Under the pieces are notes generated by a model, which did no database searches, was not told the origin of the DNA, and saw nothing but the letters and a program-made list of their open reading frames with translations. The translations under genes and the position numbers were made by a program. A stretch of DNA of 64,000 bases from Treponema sp. (GTDB taxonomy: Bacteria > Spirochaetota > Spirochaetia > Treponematales > Treponemataceae): assembly GCA_017484285.1 (NCBI GenBank), contig JAFUTH010000009.1:1-64000 (forward strand). Reading direction: 5' to 3'. Position 1 is the stretch's first letter. Every line of letters starts with the position of its first letter. Shown piece after piece: positions 39,017-47,440 of this stretch.

Positions 39017-40101
39017 GCGCAATCGCAAGAAGAGCCGCACGAGTCGTCGCAGCGCGAAGAAGCGCAGCCTGTTGTAGCGCAATCGCATGAATCGCCTGAA
39101 CATGAGCAGTCGCACGAGTCGCAGGTTGTGCCTTTTTGCGCTTTTATTGTTCGCCCCATTTCGGTGAGCATTTCAATATCGCCTTTAATTGTGCTTCCGC
39201 TCGTGGTGAGCATGTTTCCTGTAATCGTGGCGGAACAGCCCGATTCAAACGCTTTTTTGCCGTTTTCGGAAAGCAGTTTGCGCCCTGCGGCAAGGCGGAT
39301 GTTCGCTTCAGGATTGATAAAGCGGAACACGGCAAGCGTGCGCAAGATTTCATCTTCTGAAAGCGGCACAAGGTTTTCAAACGGCGTGCCAGGAATCGCC
39401 ATGAGCGCGTTGATTGGGATTGAGCGGATGTTCAGTTCGTGGAGCGAAAGAGCCATGTCGGTTCGGTCTTCAAAAGTCTCGCCCATGCCGATAATTCCGC
39501 CAGAGCACACGCAGAATCCTTCTTCCTGTGCGATTTTGATTGTCTCGATTTTCATGTCGTAGGTGTGGCTCGTGCAGATGTTCGGAAAATTTCGGCGCGA
39601 AGTCTCAATGTTGTGGTGGTAGCTCGTAACGCCCGCTTTCTTAAGCCGTTTGAATTGCTCTCGTGTGATGAATCCCATTGAAGTGCAAAGGTTAATGCTC
39701 AGTTCTTTGTTCATGCGTTCGTAGACATGAATCGCTTTTTCAAAATCTTCGCCCGAAAGTGCACGACCAGCCGTAACGATGGCAAATCGGTTCACGCCTT
39801 CGTCTTGGTTCGCCTTTGCCTCCGCGATGATTTTTTCTTCGTCAAGGAAGTCGTAGGCTTCGCAGGAAGTGTGATTGTGCGCGCTCTGAGCGCAGAATTT
39901 GCAGTTTTCGCCGCAACGACCGCTCCGTCCGTTGATAATCGTGCATAAATCCACATTGCTTCCCTTGAAATGTGCGCGGATTTTGTCTGCGGCGGCGGTG
40001 AGTTCGCTCAAATCGCACGTTTTGAAGAAAGAAAGGTCGTCGGTGCGACCAAATCGTTTGCCGTGAATGATGTCTTCGGCGAGTTCGTTGACTGTTGCCA
40101 T
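39013..40101 (-). CDS. bioB: Biotin synthase with Cys-rich C-terminal tail
   Basis: A 362-residue radical-SAM enzyme that inserts sulfur into dethiobiotin. The SAM cluster motif C-x3-C-x2-C is in GRCGENCKFCAQ (near residue 67), and the conserved RLAAGR segment near the second cluster is present. The last 36 residues are extraordinary: 11 Cys with Asp, Ser and Gly (patterns such as CDSCDCSC), absent from E. coli BioB. The tail could hold metal or a sacrificial sulfur source. No other bio genes are nearby. A BirA operator lies upstream. The start has a GAGGT site. Its stop overlaps that of the convergent chemoreceptor 2. Confidence 0.92.
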   Translation of the reverse strand: MATVNELAEDIIHGKRFGRTDDLSFFKTCDLSELTAAADKIRAHFKGSNVDLCTIINGRSGRCGENCKFCAQSAHNHTSCEAYDFLDEEKIIAEAKANQDEGVNRFAIVTAGRALSGEDFEKAIHVYERMNKELSINLCTSMGFITREQFKRLKKAGVTSYHHNIETSRRNFPNICTSHTYDMKIETIKIAQEEGFCVCSGGIIGMGETFEDRTDMALSLHELNIRSIPINALMAIPGTPFENLVPLSEDEILRTLAVFRFINPEANIRLAAGRKLLSENGKKAFESGCSATITGNMLTTSGSTIKGDIEMLTEMGRTIKAQKGTTCDSCDCSCSGDSCDCATTGCASSRCDDSCGSSCDCA

Positions 40102-40145
40102 ACTGTTACCTCTTTTTTGAGAGAGTGTAACAAAAATGACGAATA

Positions 40146-40178
40146 TTGTAAACTTTAAAATATAAGATGAGTTTACAA
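40146..40178 (-). promoter_or_regulatory. BirA operator upstream of bioB
   Basis: A perfect inverted repeat TTGTAAACT-N15-AGTTTACAA, 45 nt upstream of the bioB ATG. It matches the known bacterial BirA site (TTGTAAACC-N15-GGTTTACAA) except for the last base of each arm. Biotin-dependent repression by a bifunctional BirA encoded elsewhere is predicted. Confidence 0.88.
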
Positions 40179-40232
40179 TGGGGAGTAATACTTGCGATAA
40201 AAAAAGATTTTTTTTCTAAATCCGCCTTCGCA

Positions 40233-40283
40233 GCATAGCTGCTCGGAGACTCGCCTAAAAGCTTCCCTCGGAAGCTTTTTTTT
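40233..40283. repeat. Two-hairpin repeat, copy A (terminator-like)
   Basis: AGCATAGCT hairpin, the linker GGAGACTCGCCTAAAA, then AGCTTCC/GGAAGCT hairpin (about 40260-40276) and eight T. The linker and layout recur at 45920-45975 and 59746-59811. Lies between bioB and metY and would stop rightward transcription into metY. Confidence 0.7.
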
Positions 40284-40307
40284 CTTCGAAAATCGGCTCC
40301 CTACCCA

Positions 40308-40360
40308 TTGACATGCTAGGTAATTATCTTTATAGTATAGATACCTACTAAATTAGTAGG
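40308..40360 (+). promoter_or_regulatory. metY promoter with CTAGGT core and palindromic operator
   Basis: TTGACA (40308-40313), a 17-nt spacer and TATAGT (40331-40336). The spacer begins TGCTAGGTAAT, nearly identical to the cysK promoter. A perfect palindrome CCTACTAA-A-TTAGTAGG (40344-40360) lies at the transcript start. It is a strong candidate operator for the Rrf2-type regulator at 45454. Confidence 0.75.
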
Positions 40361-40386
40361 AATAAATAAAAAAGGAGAAAACAACT

Positions 40387-41673
40387 ATGGCAAATAAACT
40401 TCATTTTGAGACACTTCAACTTCATGTGGGGCAGGAGCAGGCTGACCCGGTAACTGATTCACGCGCGGTGCCGATTTATCAGACGACTTCGTATGTGTTC
40501 CACAATTCTAAGCATGCGGCTGACCGATTCGGCTTGGCGGACGCGGGCAACATTTACGGTCGTTTGACGAACTCAACGCAGGATGTGTTTGAGAAGCGCG
40601 TTGCGGCTTTGGAAGGCGGCGTTGCGGCTTTGGCGGTTGCTTCGGGCGCGGCGGCTATCACTTACACGATTGAGGCTTTGGCGCAGAAGGGCGACCACAT
40701 TGTGGCTCAGAAAACGATTTACGGCGGCACTTACAATCTGCTTGCGCACACTTTGACTGGATTCGGCGTGGAGACGACTTTTGTTGACGCGCACAATCTT
40801 TCTGAGGTCGAGGGCGCAATCAAGCCGAACACGAAGGCAATTTACCTTGAGACTTTGGGAAATCCGAACTCGGACATTCCTGACATCGACAAAATCGCGG
40901 AAATCGCGCACAAACACGGGCTTCCGCTCGTAATCGACAACACTTTCGGCACTCCGTATCTGATTCGCCCGATTGAGCACGGGGCGGACATCGTTGTTCA
41001 TTCGGCAACGAAATTCTTGGGCGGTCACGGAACGACTTTGGGCGGCGTTATCGTTGATTCGGGAAAATTCGACTGGAAGAAGAGTGGAAAATATGCTCCA
41101 ATCGCCTCTCCAAACCCAAGCTATCACGGGATTTCATTCGCGGACGCGGTGGGACCGGCTGCATTCGTCACTTACATTCGCGCGATTTTGCTCCGCGACC
41201 AGGGTGCTTCAATCAGCCCGTTCAATGCGTTCTTGCTTTTGCAGGGCGTTGAGACGCTTTCACTCCGCCTTGACCGCCATGTTGAGAACACGAAAAAGGT
41301 CGTTGAGTATTTGAGCAAGCATCCGCAGGTTGAGAAAGTGAATCATCCGTCGCTTCCCGACCACCCCGACCACGCGCTTTACGAGAAATATTTCCCGAAC
41401 GGTGGCGCGTCAATCTTCACATTCGAGATTAAGGGCGGAAAGGACGCGGCTTGGAAATTCATCGACAATCTTAAGATTTTCAGCTTGCTCGCGAATGTTG
41501 CTGATGTCAAATCGCTCGTCATTCACCCAGCGACCACAACGCACAGCCAGTTGAGTGATGAGGAACTGAAAGACCAGGGAATCACGCAGAGCACAATCCG
41601 CCTTTCAATCGGTACAGAGCATGTCGATGACATCATCGCCGACTTGGAAGCAGGATTTGCGGCAGCGAAGTAA
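40387..41673 (+). CDS. metY: O-acetylhomoserine/O-acetylserine sulfhydrylase (MetY type)
   Basis: A 428-residue PLP enzyme of the Cys/Met metabolism family that makes homocysteine (or cysteine) from an O-acetyl amino acid and sulfide. The PLP lysine is K209 in SATKFLGGHGT. The YGRLTNST, SGAAAITY and GTEHVDDI segments fit the sulfhydrylase branch and not cystathionine synthase. AAAGGAG lies 8 nt before the ATG. The stop abuts the stop of the convergent EAL gene with no gap. The operator region upstream points to sulfur control. Confidence 0.93.
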   Translation: MANKLHFETLQLHVGQEQADPVTDSRAVPIYQTTSYVFHNSKHAADRFGLADAGNIYGRLTNSTQDVFEKRVAALEGGVAALAVASGAAAITYTIEALAQKGDHIVAQKTIYGGTYNLLAHTLTGFGVETTFVDAHNLSEVEGAIKPNTKAIYLETLGNPNSDIPDIDKIAEIAHKHGLPLVIDNTFGTPYLIRPIEHGADIVVHSATKFLGGHGTTLGGVIVDSGKFDWKKSGKYAPIASPNPSYHGISFADAVGPAAFVTYIRAILLRDQGASISPFNAFLLLQGVETLSLRLDRHVENTKKVVEYLSKHPQVEKVNHPSLPDHPDHALYEKYFPNGGASIFTFEIKGGKDAAWKFIDNLKIFSLLANVADVKSLVIHPATTTHSQLSDEELKDQGITQSTIRLSIGTEHVDDIIADLEAGFAAAK

Positions 41674-44169
41674 TTACACGCGAATTCCAATGATGAGTTT
41701 GTCCTCGCCGTTTTCTTTGACGAGGGCGGCTCTAGTTGTTGCGGGGTGAGGCTCGCCGTTCAGCATGAGGCGGTAATGAGTCGTGAACACGCCCCGCTTT
41801 TTTATTGTTTCGAGGATATTTTTGCGCGTAAAACTTTCTTTGAAGGCTTGCAGGTCATCGGGGTGCAGGGTGAGTTCGGCATTTTTGTGTGTGTTGGCGA
41901 AAAAGTTCTCGCCCTGTTTTGCAAGCCCGAGCGTTTCGTAGTCGCTCGTTGCCTCATATTCCGTGTATTCTTCGGTTTTGAGGTCAACAATGTACATGCC
42001 GATAAAATCACCCGATAGCGACATGAGCCGAGAATAAACGACTTGCTCTTGCTGAGCCTGTTCGAGCAATTTTCTTTGCTTCATTTGCGCATCGATGTTG
42101 CTTAATGCGATGATGATATGGTTTTCATTCATCTGCATAATTTTCATATTTACATAAACTGGCGTTCCGTCTTTGACAATGCGGTATGCAAAAGAGAATC
42201 TTCCATGCTCTTTAAGTTCGTTGAGAATATTTTCTTTGGAAAAGACAGTTTTAAAATTCTCGACATCTTCTGAATACAAAAGTTTTGAAATTTCTTTTGC
42301 CCCCAATTTAAAACAATCTTTTCCGTGCCGCTCTGTCGTCATAAGGTCTTCGCCAGCAATGGATGAATATTCGATGAATTCATCGGTTTCTGTATTTATG
42401 TCGAACAGTCTGAAATAATCCGCCGCGAGTGCCTTTGTGATGTTCGCGTAGGTCGCACCCTGATCGCCTTCCATAATCATAAGCACGCCGACCGCAACCG
42501 ATACTTTTTTCGTGACGGGATTTTCTGCAAGTTTGCGTACGAAATAATTTGCGATAGAGCCGTCGGGAAGTGCTTCGTCAATGAAAGTGCGTTTTCCGTC
42601 TTGTGCAACCTGCTGAATAACGCGCATGAGCGAAGAGCCAGCCGTCTGCAAAACCGATGAAATGGGAATGTCTCTGCCCGAAACGGCAACTCCGAAGAAC
42701 CGTCTGAAAAAATTACGGTATGACTGATGGGTGCGCACGAACCGAACGGTTTCGCCTGCAATCTCAAGAATCGCCATCGGAATCATGTTGAAGACATTGT
42801 TGAAATTCTGCTCGTTTCCGTGAGAGAACACGGCAAGGTCGTGCAAATTCACGCGCCCAATCGTTTCAAAATACTGCATTTCAGCGGGGTCTTCAAAGCC
42901 GAGCGAACGAGTATCGTCAATTTTGTTGACCACTTCTGAGAACGGAATCGGCTTTCCGTAATAATAGCCCTGGATTTTTGAACAGCCGACTTCACGCAAA
43001 AACTGAATCTGCTCTTCGGTTTCAACGCCCTCACACACCGTGTCAACGCCGATTGAGAATGCCATTTTTATCAGTTCGGCGAGAATGATTTTTCCGTTGT
43101 TCTTTTGGTCGAACTGCCTCATAAAACTCATGTCGAATTTAATGAGGTCGAACGGAATTTCTTTTAAAACATTGAGCGAAGAATATCCCGACCCGAAATC
43201 GTCCATCCAAATGGGGAAGCCGAGTTCCTTGAAGCGCAAAATTTGCTTCATCATGAAGTCAAAGTCGCTTCCGATTGTGCTTTCGGTGATTTCGATGCTG
43301 ATTTTGCTGCGCGGAATGCCTGCCAAATCGACGCGGGTGCGGATTTCTTCGACAATATCGCACGATTCAAAATCAGAGCGCGACAAGTTGATTGACTGCG
43401 GAATGACGGGAATGTTCTGGCTCTCGAGGTATTTCATTTTTTCGATGACACGCTCAACCATGTACAGGTCGAGTTTGTAGATGAGCTTTTCTTCTTCGAG
43501 AATAGGAATAAAATCAGCGGGCGACAAAAAGCCGTTTACGGGATCAATCCAGCGGGCAAGTGCTTCTTCATCACAGACTTTTTCGTTTACGGTACGGACA
43601 ATCGGCTGATAGTAGACGGTAATCCATCGTTCCGCAATTGCCTTGTTTAAATTTTCGAGAATGTAGCGGTGGTTTTCTTCGGCATGTTTGATTTGCTGAT
43701 TGTAGTGGGCGATTCCTGCCGTGCGGTTGTCTTCAAGAGAATCACAGGCAAGTTTTGCGCGGTCGCACGCCATGTTGATATTCACATCGTCGTTTTCATA
43801 AGTGTAAATTCCGATATGTGGGCGTATATTGCCAATTGTATAAAGGTTTTTACAATTCTCGATGAGGCTGCGGAGTCTGTCTTCAATGTTTGTGCCGTCC
43901 GTAATGACCGAAAAATGACCGCCACCCAAGCGACAGCAATTCTCTTTGTCGAAATAAGAAGCCAAAAGATGCGCGAACGACTGCAAAAAATTATTGCCTT
44001 CGGTAAAGCCCTGTTTTTGATTGAATGATTTTAATCCGTGGAGCGTAATGAAGAGAACAGTGGGAATTCCGAGATTTTTCGTGATTGTTTCTTTTCGAAC
44101 CGATGAGATTTCAAAAAAGTAGGTCATGTTGGGCAAGCCCGTCAAGAAATCATAGAAATTCGCATCCAT
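41674..44169 (-). CDS. EAL-domain c-di-GMP phosphodiesterase with degenerate GGDEF and PAS regions
   Basis: An 831-residue cytoplasmic protein. Residues 1-165 are a GGDEF domain with the site changed to GGGHF (82-86), so cyclase activity is not expected. Residues about 175-430 are an EAL domain with all catalytic marks: E202-A-L, N261, E293, D323-D324, K344 and QGYYYGKP. Residues about 450-831 contain PAS-like sensory segments, at least two. No membrane helix. Predicted role: hydrolysis of c-di-GMP in response to a cytoplasmic signal. The gene runs opposite to metY and is divergent from cysK. Confidence 0.9.
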   Translation of the reverse strand: MDANFYDFLTGLPNMTYFFEISSVRKETITKNLGIPTVLFITLHGLKSFNQKQGFTEGNNFLQSFAHLLASYFDKENCCRLGGGHFSVITDGTNIEDRLRSLIENCKNLYTIGNIRPHIGIYTYENDDVNINMACDRAKLACDSLEDNRTAGIAHYNQQIKHAEENHRYILENLNKAIAERWITVYYQPIVRTVNEKVCDEEALARWIDPVNGFLSPADFIPILEEEKLIYKLDLYMVERVIEKMKYLESQNIPVIPQSINLSRSDFESCDIVEEIRTRVDLAGIPRSKISIEITESTIGSDFDFMMKQILRFKELGFPIWMDDFGSGYSSLNVLKEIPFDLIKFDMSFMRQFDQKNNGKIILAELIKMAFSIGVDTVCEGVETEEQIQFLREVGCSKIQGYYYGKPIPFSEVVNKIDDTRSLGFEDPAEMQYFETIGRVNLHDLAVFSHGNEQNFNNVFNMIPMAILEIAGETVRFVRTHQSYRNFFRRFFGVAVSGRDIPISSVLQTAGSSLMRVIQQVAQDGKRTFIDEALPDGSIANYFVRKLAENPVTKKVSVAVGVLMIMEGDQGATYANITKALAADYFRLFDINTETDEFIEYSSIAGEDLMTTERHGKDCFKLGAKEISKLLYSEDVENFKTVFSKENILNELKEHGRFSFAYRIVKDGTPVYVNMKIMQMNENHIIIALSNIDAQMKQRKLLEQAQQEQVVYSRLMSLSGDFIGMYIVDLKTEEYTEYEATSDYETLGLAKQGENFFANTHKNAELTLHPDDLQAFKESFTRKNILETIKKRGVFTTHYRLMLNGEPHPATTRAALVKENGEDKLIIGIRV

Positions 44170-44249
44170 AAGATTATTTTAACATGGGCGTGTATATATA
44201 GCAAACTTTTTATAAGCGAAAAAAAAAGAAAAAAAATACATATTACCCA

Positions 44250-44278
44250 TTGACTTACTAGGTAATAAAAGATATACT
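44250..44278 (+). promoter_or_regulatory. cysK promoter with CTAGGT core
   Basis: TTGACT (44250-44255), a 17-nt spacer and TATACT (44273-44278). The stretch ACCCATTGACTTACTAGGT matches the metY promoter at all but two positions and continues with AAT in both. CTAGGT is at 44258-44263. Predicted target of the Rrf2-type regulator. Confidence 0.75.
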
Positions 44279-44298
44279 ACCATCATTAGAAAAAGAAA

Positions 44299-44342
44299 CC
44301 ACAGATGGCACAGATATTTTTTTAATCTGTGAAAATCTGTGG
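44299..44342. repeat. CACAGAT palindrome in the cysK leader
   Basis: Left arm CCACAGATGGCACAGAT and right arm ATCTGTGAAAATCTGTGG can form a long hairpin in the cysK 5' leader just before the AAGGAG site. It is related in style to the CACAGAG repeats at 6845 and 45857. Confidence 0.65.
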
Positions 44343-44363
44343 ATAAAAATAAAGGAGATTTAT

Positions 44364-45296
44364 ATGGCAAAGATTTACACATCATCTGACCAGCTTGTCG
44401 GTCACACACCGTTGTTGGAACTCACTCACATTGAAAAAGAATTCAATCTTGAGGCAAAAATCGTCGCTAAATTGGAATATTTCAATCCGGCGGGAAGCGT
44501 AAAAGACCGAATCGCAAAGGCAATGCTCGACGAGGCAGAAAAAGCGGGCAAACTCAAGCCCGATTCAACAATCATCGAGCCGACTTCTGGCAACACGGGA
44601 ATCGGCTTGGCTTCGGTTGCGGCAGCTCGTGGCTACAAAGTCATCATCGTCATGCCGGAAACGATGTCTGTTGAACGCCGCCAGCTCATGAAAGCATACG
44701 GCGCGGAGCTTGTTTTGACAGAGGGCGCAAAGGGCATGAAGGGCGCAATCGCAAAGGCAAACGAACTTGCCTCAACCACGCCGAACAGCTTTATCCCTGG
44801 TCAGTTCGTGAACCCCGCGAACCCGAAGGCTCACCTTGAAACAACAGGCCCGGAAATCTGGGAAGACACAGACGGAAAAGTCGATTACTTTGTCGCAGGC
44901 GTTGGCACGGGCGGCACGATTACGGGCGTTGGTCAGTTCCTCAAATCAAAGAACAAAGATGTCAAAGTCGTGGCAGTTGAGCCAAAATCTTCGGCAGTGC
45001 TTTCAACAGGCGTTGCAGGCGCGCACAAAATTCAGGGAATCGGCGCGGGCTTCGTTCCTGATGTATTGGACACCAAAGTCTACGATGAAATCATCGCCGT
45101 CGAAAACGAAGACGCATTCAAGACCGGAAAATTGGTCGGCGTAAAAGAAGGCGTTTTGGTCGGTATTTCTTCTGGCGCGGCTTTGTGGGCAGCAGTAGAG
45201 CTTGCAAAACGACCAGAAAACAAAGGAAAGACAATCGTAGCGCTTCTTCCTGACACAGGCGACCGCTATCTTTCAACACCGCTCTTCGCAGACTAA
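44364..45296 (+). CDS. cysK: Cysteine synthase A
   Basis: A 310-residue PLP enzyme converting O-acetylserine and sulfide to cysteine. The PLP lysine is K47 ([11 protein letters not shown]), the phosphate/substrate loop TSGNTGIG is at 75-82, and GTGGTITG follows in the second half. AAAGGAG lies before the ATG. With cysE (7585) it completes cysteine synthesis from serine. Two terminators follow, the second overlapping the regulator promoter. Confidence 0.96.
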   Translation: MAKIYTSSDQLVGHTPLLELTHIEKEFNLEAKIVAKLEYFNPAGSVKDRIAKAMLDEAEKAGKLKPDSTIIEPTSGNTGIGLASVAAARGYKVIIVMPETMSVERRQLMKAYGAELVLTEGAKGMKGAIAKANELASTTPNSFIPGQFVNPANPKAHLETTGPEIWEDTDGKVDYFVAGVGTGGTITGVGQFLKSKNKDVKVVAVEPKSSAVLSTGVAGAHKIQGIGAGFVPDVLDTKVYDEIIAVENEDAFKTGKLVGVKEGVLVGISSGAALWAAVELAKRPENKGKTIVALLPDTGDRYLSTPLFAD

Positions 45297-45356
45297 TTGG
45301 ACATCCATGTCCTGACAAGTTTTTGACAAGCAAAAACTTGCGGTCAACTATCTTTT

Positions 45357-45381
45357 GCCCGCCTCCTTGCGGGCAATTTTT
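45357..45381 (+). terminator. First terminator of cysK
   Basis: Arms GCCCGC (45357-45362) and GCGGGC (45369-45374), then AATTTTTGG. A CAAGTTTTT/AAAAACTTG hairpin lies just upstream (about 45316-45340). Confidence 0.75.
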
Positions 45382-45393
45382 GGTATTAAGAAT

Positions 45394-45453
45394 TTGAAAT
45401 CCTTTAAACCTCGTGGTATACTAGGTTGAAGTCTAGTAGCACGAGGTTTTTTT
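45394..45453 (+). promoter_or_regulatory. Promoter of the Rrf2-type gene nested in a terminator hairpin
   Basis: TTGAAA (45394-45399), a 17-nt spacer and TATACT (45417-45422). The arms AAACCTCGTG (45406-45415) and CACGAGGTTT (45440-45449) plus seven T form a terminator for read-through from cysK. Inside, TACTAG/CTAGTA (45419-45438) is a palindrome like the metY operator. The GAGG in the right arm is also the ribosome site for the ATG at 45454. Confidence 0.7.
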
Positions 45454-45858
45454 ATGATTGTTTCTACACGCGGACGATATGCGCTTCGAGTTTTGATTGA
45501 TTTGGCGGAACACAGCGAAGATGAACGCATTCCGCTCAAAGATGTCGCCGAGCGACAGGAAATTTCCCAAAAATACATCGAGTCGATTATGACGCTTCTC
45601 TCAAAGAACGGCTTTGTGGACGGCGTGCATGGAAAGGGCGGCGGCTACAAGCTCAACCGTGCGCCCGAAGATTACAAGGTCGGGGAAATTCTTCGTCTCA
45701 CGGAAGGAACGCTCGCCCCCGTTGCCTGTCTTGAAAAGGGCGCAGAGCCGTGTCCCAAAAAAGAAGCGTGCCGCACCATTCCCATGTGGACGAAACTCGA
45801 CGAACTGATTGAGAATTACCTTGATTCGGTGTCGGTCGCTGATTTGATGAAGAAATGA
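45454..45858 (+). CDS. Rrf2/IscR-family transcription regulator
   Basis: A 134-residue winged-helix regulator. The N-terminal MIVSTRGRYALRVLIDLA and the wing GKGGGYKL are standard Rrf2. Cysteines C92, C100 and C106 resemble the IscR iron-sulfur ligand triad, so a cluster or redox sensor is likely. The neighbourhood (cysK upstream, a CTAGGT core shared with metY and cysK) points to sulfur metabolism as in CymR-type Rrf2 proteins. The gene overlaps its own candidate operator, so autoregulation is predicted. Confidence 0.85.
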   Translation: MIVSTRGRYALRVLIDLAEHSEDERIPLKDVAERQEISQKYIESIMTLLSKNGFVDGVHGKGGGYKLNRAPEDYKVGEILRLTEGTLAPVACLEKGAEPCPKKEACRTIPMWTKLDELIENYLDSVSVADLMKK

Positions 45859-45994
45859 ATTCCTCACAGAGCTACAGAGTGCACAGAGTGAAGTTCCTCT
45901 GTGGTCTCTGTGCCCCTACGCAACATAGTTGCTTTGGAGAGTCGCTAAAATTGCTATGCAATTTTTTAACGCTCCCTATCTGTGAGAAATTTAT
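45857..45994. repeat. CACAGAG-type palindrome, copy 2, interrupted by two-hairpin repeat copy B
   Basis: Left arm GAATTCCTCACAGAGC (45857 on) pairs with CTCTGTGGTCTCTGTG (45897-45912) and, farther on, with CTATCTGTGAGAAATTT (45977-45993). Compared with copy 1 (6845-6930) the right arm is split by about 60 nt containing the two-hairpin repeat. Confidence 0.6.
45920..45975. repeat. Two-hairpin repeat, copy B
   Basis: GCAAC-ATA-GTTGC hairpin (45920-45932), the linker GGAGAGTCGCTAAAA, then AATTGC-TAT-GCAATT hairpin and a T-run, ending AACGCTCC. It is very close to copy A at 40233 and copy C at 59746. Confidence 0.7.
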
Positions 45995-46057
45995 AATTGA
46001 ACAGACAGAACGCTTTCACTATAATAATATAACTTTCTAATTCATAAGGAAAACAAA

Positions 46058-46558
46058 ATGGCAGGAAAAGATTTGTGCCCGTGTGGCTCTGGTAAAAAAT
46101 ATGGCGAATGCTGTGAGCCAATCATCAAAGGAACGGTAAAAGCTCCCACGGCGGAAGCTCTCATGCGAGCGCGTTATTCTTCTTACGAAAAACAGGAAAT
46201 TGACTTTATCATCAATTCATGCGAAGAGGGCGAAAAAATTGCCGAAATCGACCGCAAGGCAACCGAAGACTGGGCAAAGAATTCAACATGGCATGGTCTC
46301 AAAATCTTGCGCACCGAAAAGGGCACTGAAAACGACGAAGAAGGCGTTGTCGAATTTGAAGCAACCTACACCGACAAAGGCGGCTTGCGCGACATTCACC
46401 ACGAAGTCGGCTACTTCAAAAAAATCAACGGCGAATGGCTCTACTCAGTCGGAAGCGTAAAACCGATGACGGTCGTTCGTGAGGGCGCAAAAATCGGGCG
46501 AAACGACCCGTGCCCGTGCGGAAGCGGCAAAAAATACAAGAAGTGCTGCGGTAGATAG
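46058..46558 (+). CDS. YchJ-family protein with two SEC-C motifs
   Basis: A 166-residue protein. SEC-C zinc motifs are at both ends: [13 protein letters not shown] (7-19) and [13 protein letters not shown] (152-164). The middle matches the YchJ/UPF0225 fold ([24 protein letters not shown]). SEC-C motifs bind zinc and in SecA bind SecB or ribosomes; the function of YchJ is not established. AAGGAAA lies before the ATG. Confidence 0.88.
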   Translation: MAGKDLCPCGSGKKYGECCEPIIKGTVKAPTAEALMRARYSSYEKQEIDFIINSCEEGEKIAEIDRKATEDWAKNSTWHGLKILRTEKGTENDEEGVVEFEATYTDKGGLRDIHHEVGYFKKINGEWLYSVGSVKPMTVVREGAKIGRNDPCPCGSGKKYKKCCGR

Positions 46559-46568
46559 AAAAGCTATG

Positions 46569-46634
46569 GTGGTTGAGCCAGTCGAAACCACATATTCAGC
46601 GTGCAATGGTCATTTCGACAATGCTCAATGACCA
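46569..46634. repeat. Two REP-like hairpins with TTGAGC/GTCGAAA cores
   Basis: GTGGTTGAGCCAGTCGAAACCA (46569-46590, with a closing C) folds with 6-bp arms. TGGTCAT...ATGACCA (46607-46634) contains the same core in inverted orientation (TTTCGACAATGCTCAA). A third copy lies at 49369-49401. These are short dispersed palindromes. Confidence 0.65.
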
Positions 46635-46640
46635 CATTTT

Positions 46641-47420
46641 ATGAAACAAACGATAACTGGCTTTCATGCCATTGAAGAGAAAGTCCGTGCCGCCTGTGAA
46701 AGCGGGCAAATTGACGGGCTTTCTCTTTCTTATTCTAAAATCGGTCCTCGCGTAAAGAAAATTCTTGAAGTGGCTCGCACGGCGGGAATTCCGTGCAGTC
46801 AGGTCGATTCAAAAGTGCTTGATTCGCTCGTGCAGAATCTTCCCGAAGTGGCGCGTGACCATCGCGGAATCGTGCTTTGTAACGAAAATGCAAAAGAATC
46901 AACCCAAAGCGAAGTGAATTTCGACACTTGGATTGCGGAGGCAAAACTTTCTGACGAGAACAAAACAGTCTTAATTCTCGATGAAATCACCGACCCGCAC
47001 AATGTGGGCGCAATCTTGCGTTCGTGCGACCAGTTTGGCGTGAGTCTTGCCGTTATGCCTCAGCGAAACAGCGTGGGCAATGTGAGCGAAAACGAAATTA
47101 TCGCGCGTGCTTCTGCAGGGGCGAGCAGTTATGTCCCCCATTCTGTCGTAAAGAATTTGAACCGCGCAGTGCAGAAAATCAAAGAAGCGGGCTTTTGGGT
47201 TTACGGGGCTGATGCAGGGGGCGAATCCGTGCAAAATCTTTCATTCCCGGCAAAAACGGCAATCATCATGGGAAGCGAGGGCACGGGAATCAGCCGATTG
47301 CTTGAAGAGCAGTGCGATTCGATTGTCTCAATCCCCACCTGCGGCAAAATCGATAGTCTGAATGTGAGCGTCGCAACCGGCGTGCTTCTTTACGAGCGAT
47401 ATAGGCAAGGTTTGAGTTAA
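46641..47420 (+). CDS. rlmB: SpoU/TrmH-family rRNA 2'-O-methyltransferase (RlmB-like)
   Basis: A 259-residue SPOUT methyltransferase. An N-terminal L30e-like substrate domain (1-95) precedes the knotted SAM domain with motif 1 ITDPHNVGAILRSC, motif 2 IIMGSEGTGIS and motif 3 SIPTCGKIDSLNVSVATGV. The best match is RlmB, which methylates 23S rRNA G2251. Other TrmH-type targets are possible. No strong ribosome site precedes the ATG; a REP-like hairpin lies immediately upstream. Confidence 0.85.
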   Translation: MKQTITGFHAIEEKVRAACESGQIDGLSLSYSKIGPRVKKILEVARTAGIPCSQVDSKVLDSLVQNLPEVARDHRGIVLCNENAKESTQSEVNFDTWIAEAKLSDENKTVLILDEITDPHNVGAILRSCDQFGVSLAVMPQRNSVGNVSENEIIARASAGASSYVPHSVVKNLNRAVQKIKEAGFWVYGADAGGESVQNLSFPAKTAIIMGSEGTGISRLLEEQCDSIVSIPTCGKIDSLNVSVATGVLLYERYRQGLS

Positions 47421-47440
47421 TTTTTTCAGAGGTACTAAAA

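Noticed and set aside
41674-44169. EAL protein as a bifunctional cyclase/phosphodiesterase
   Set aside because: The GGDEF site is GGGHF, lacking the catalytic Asp/Glu pair.
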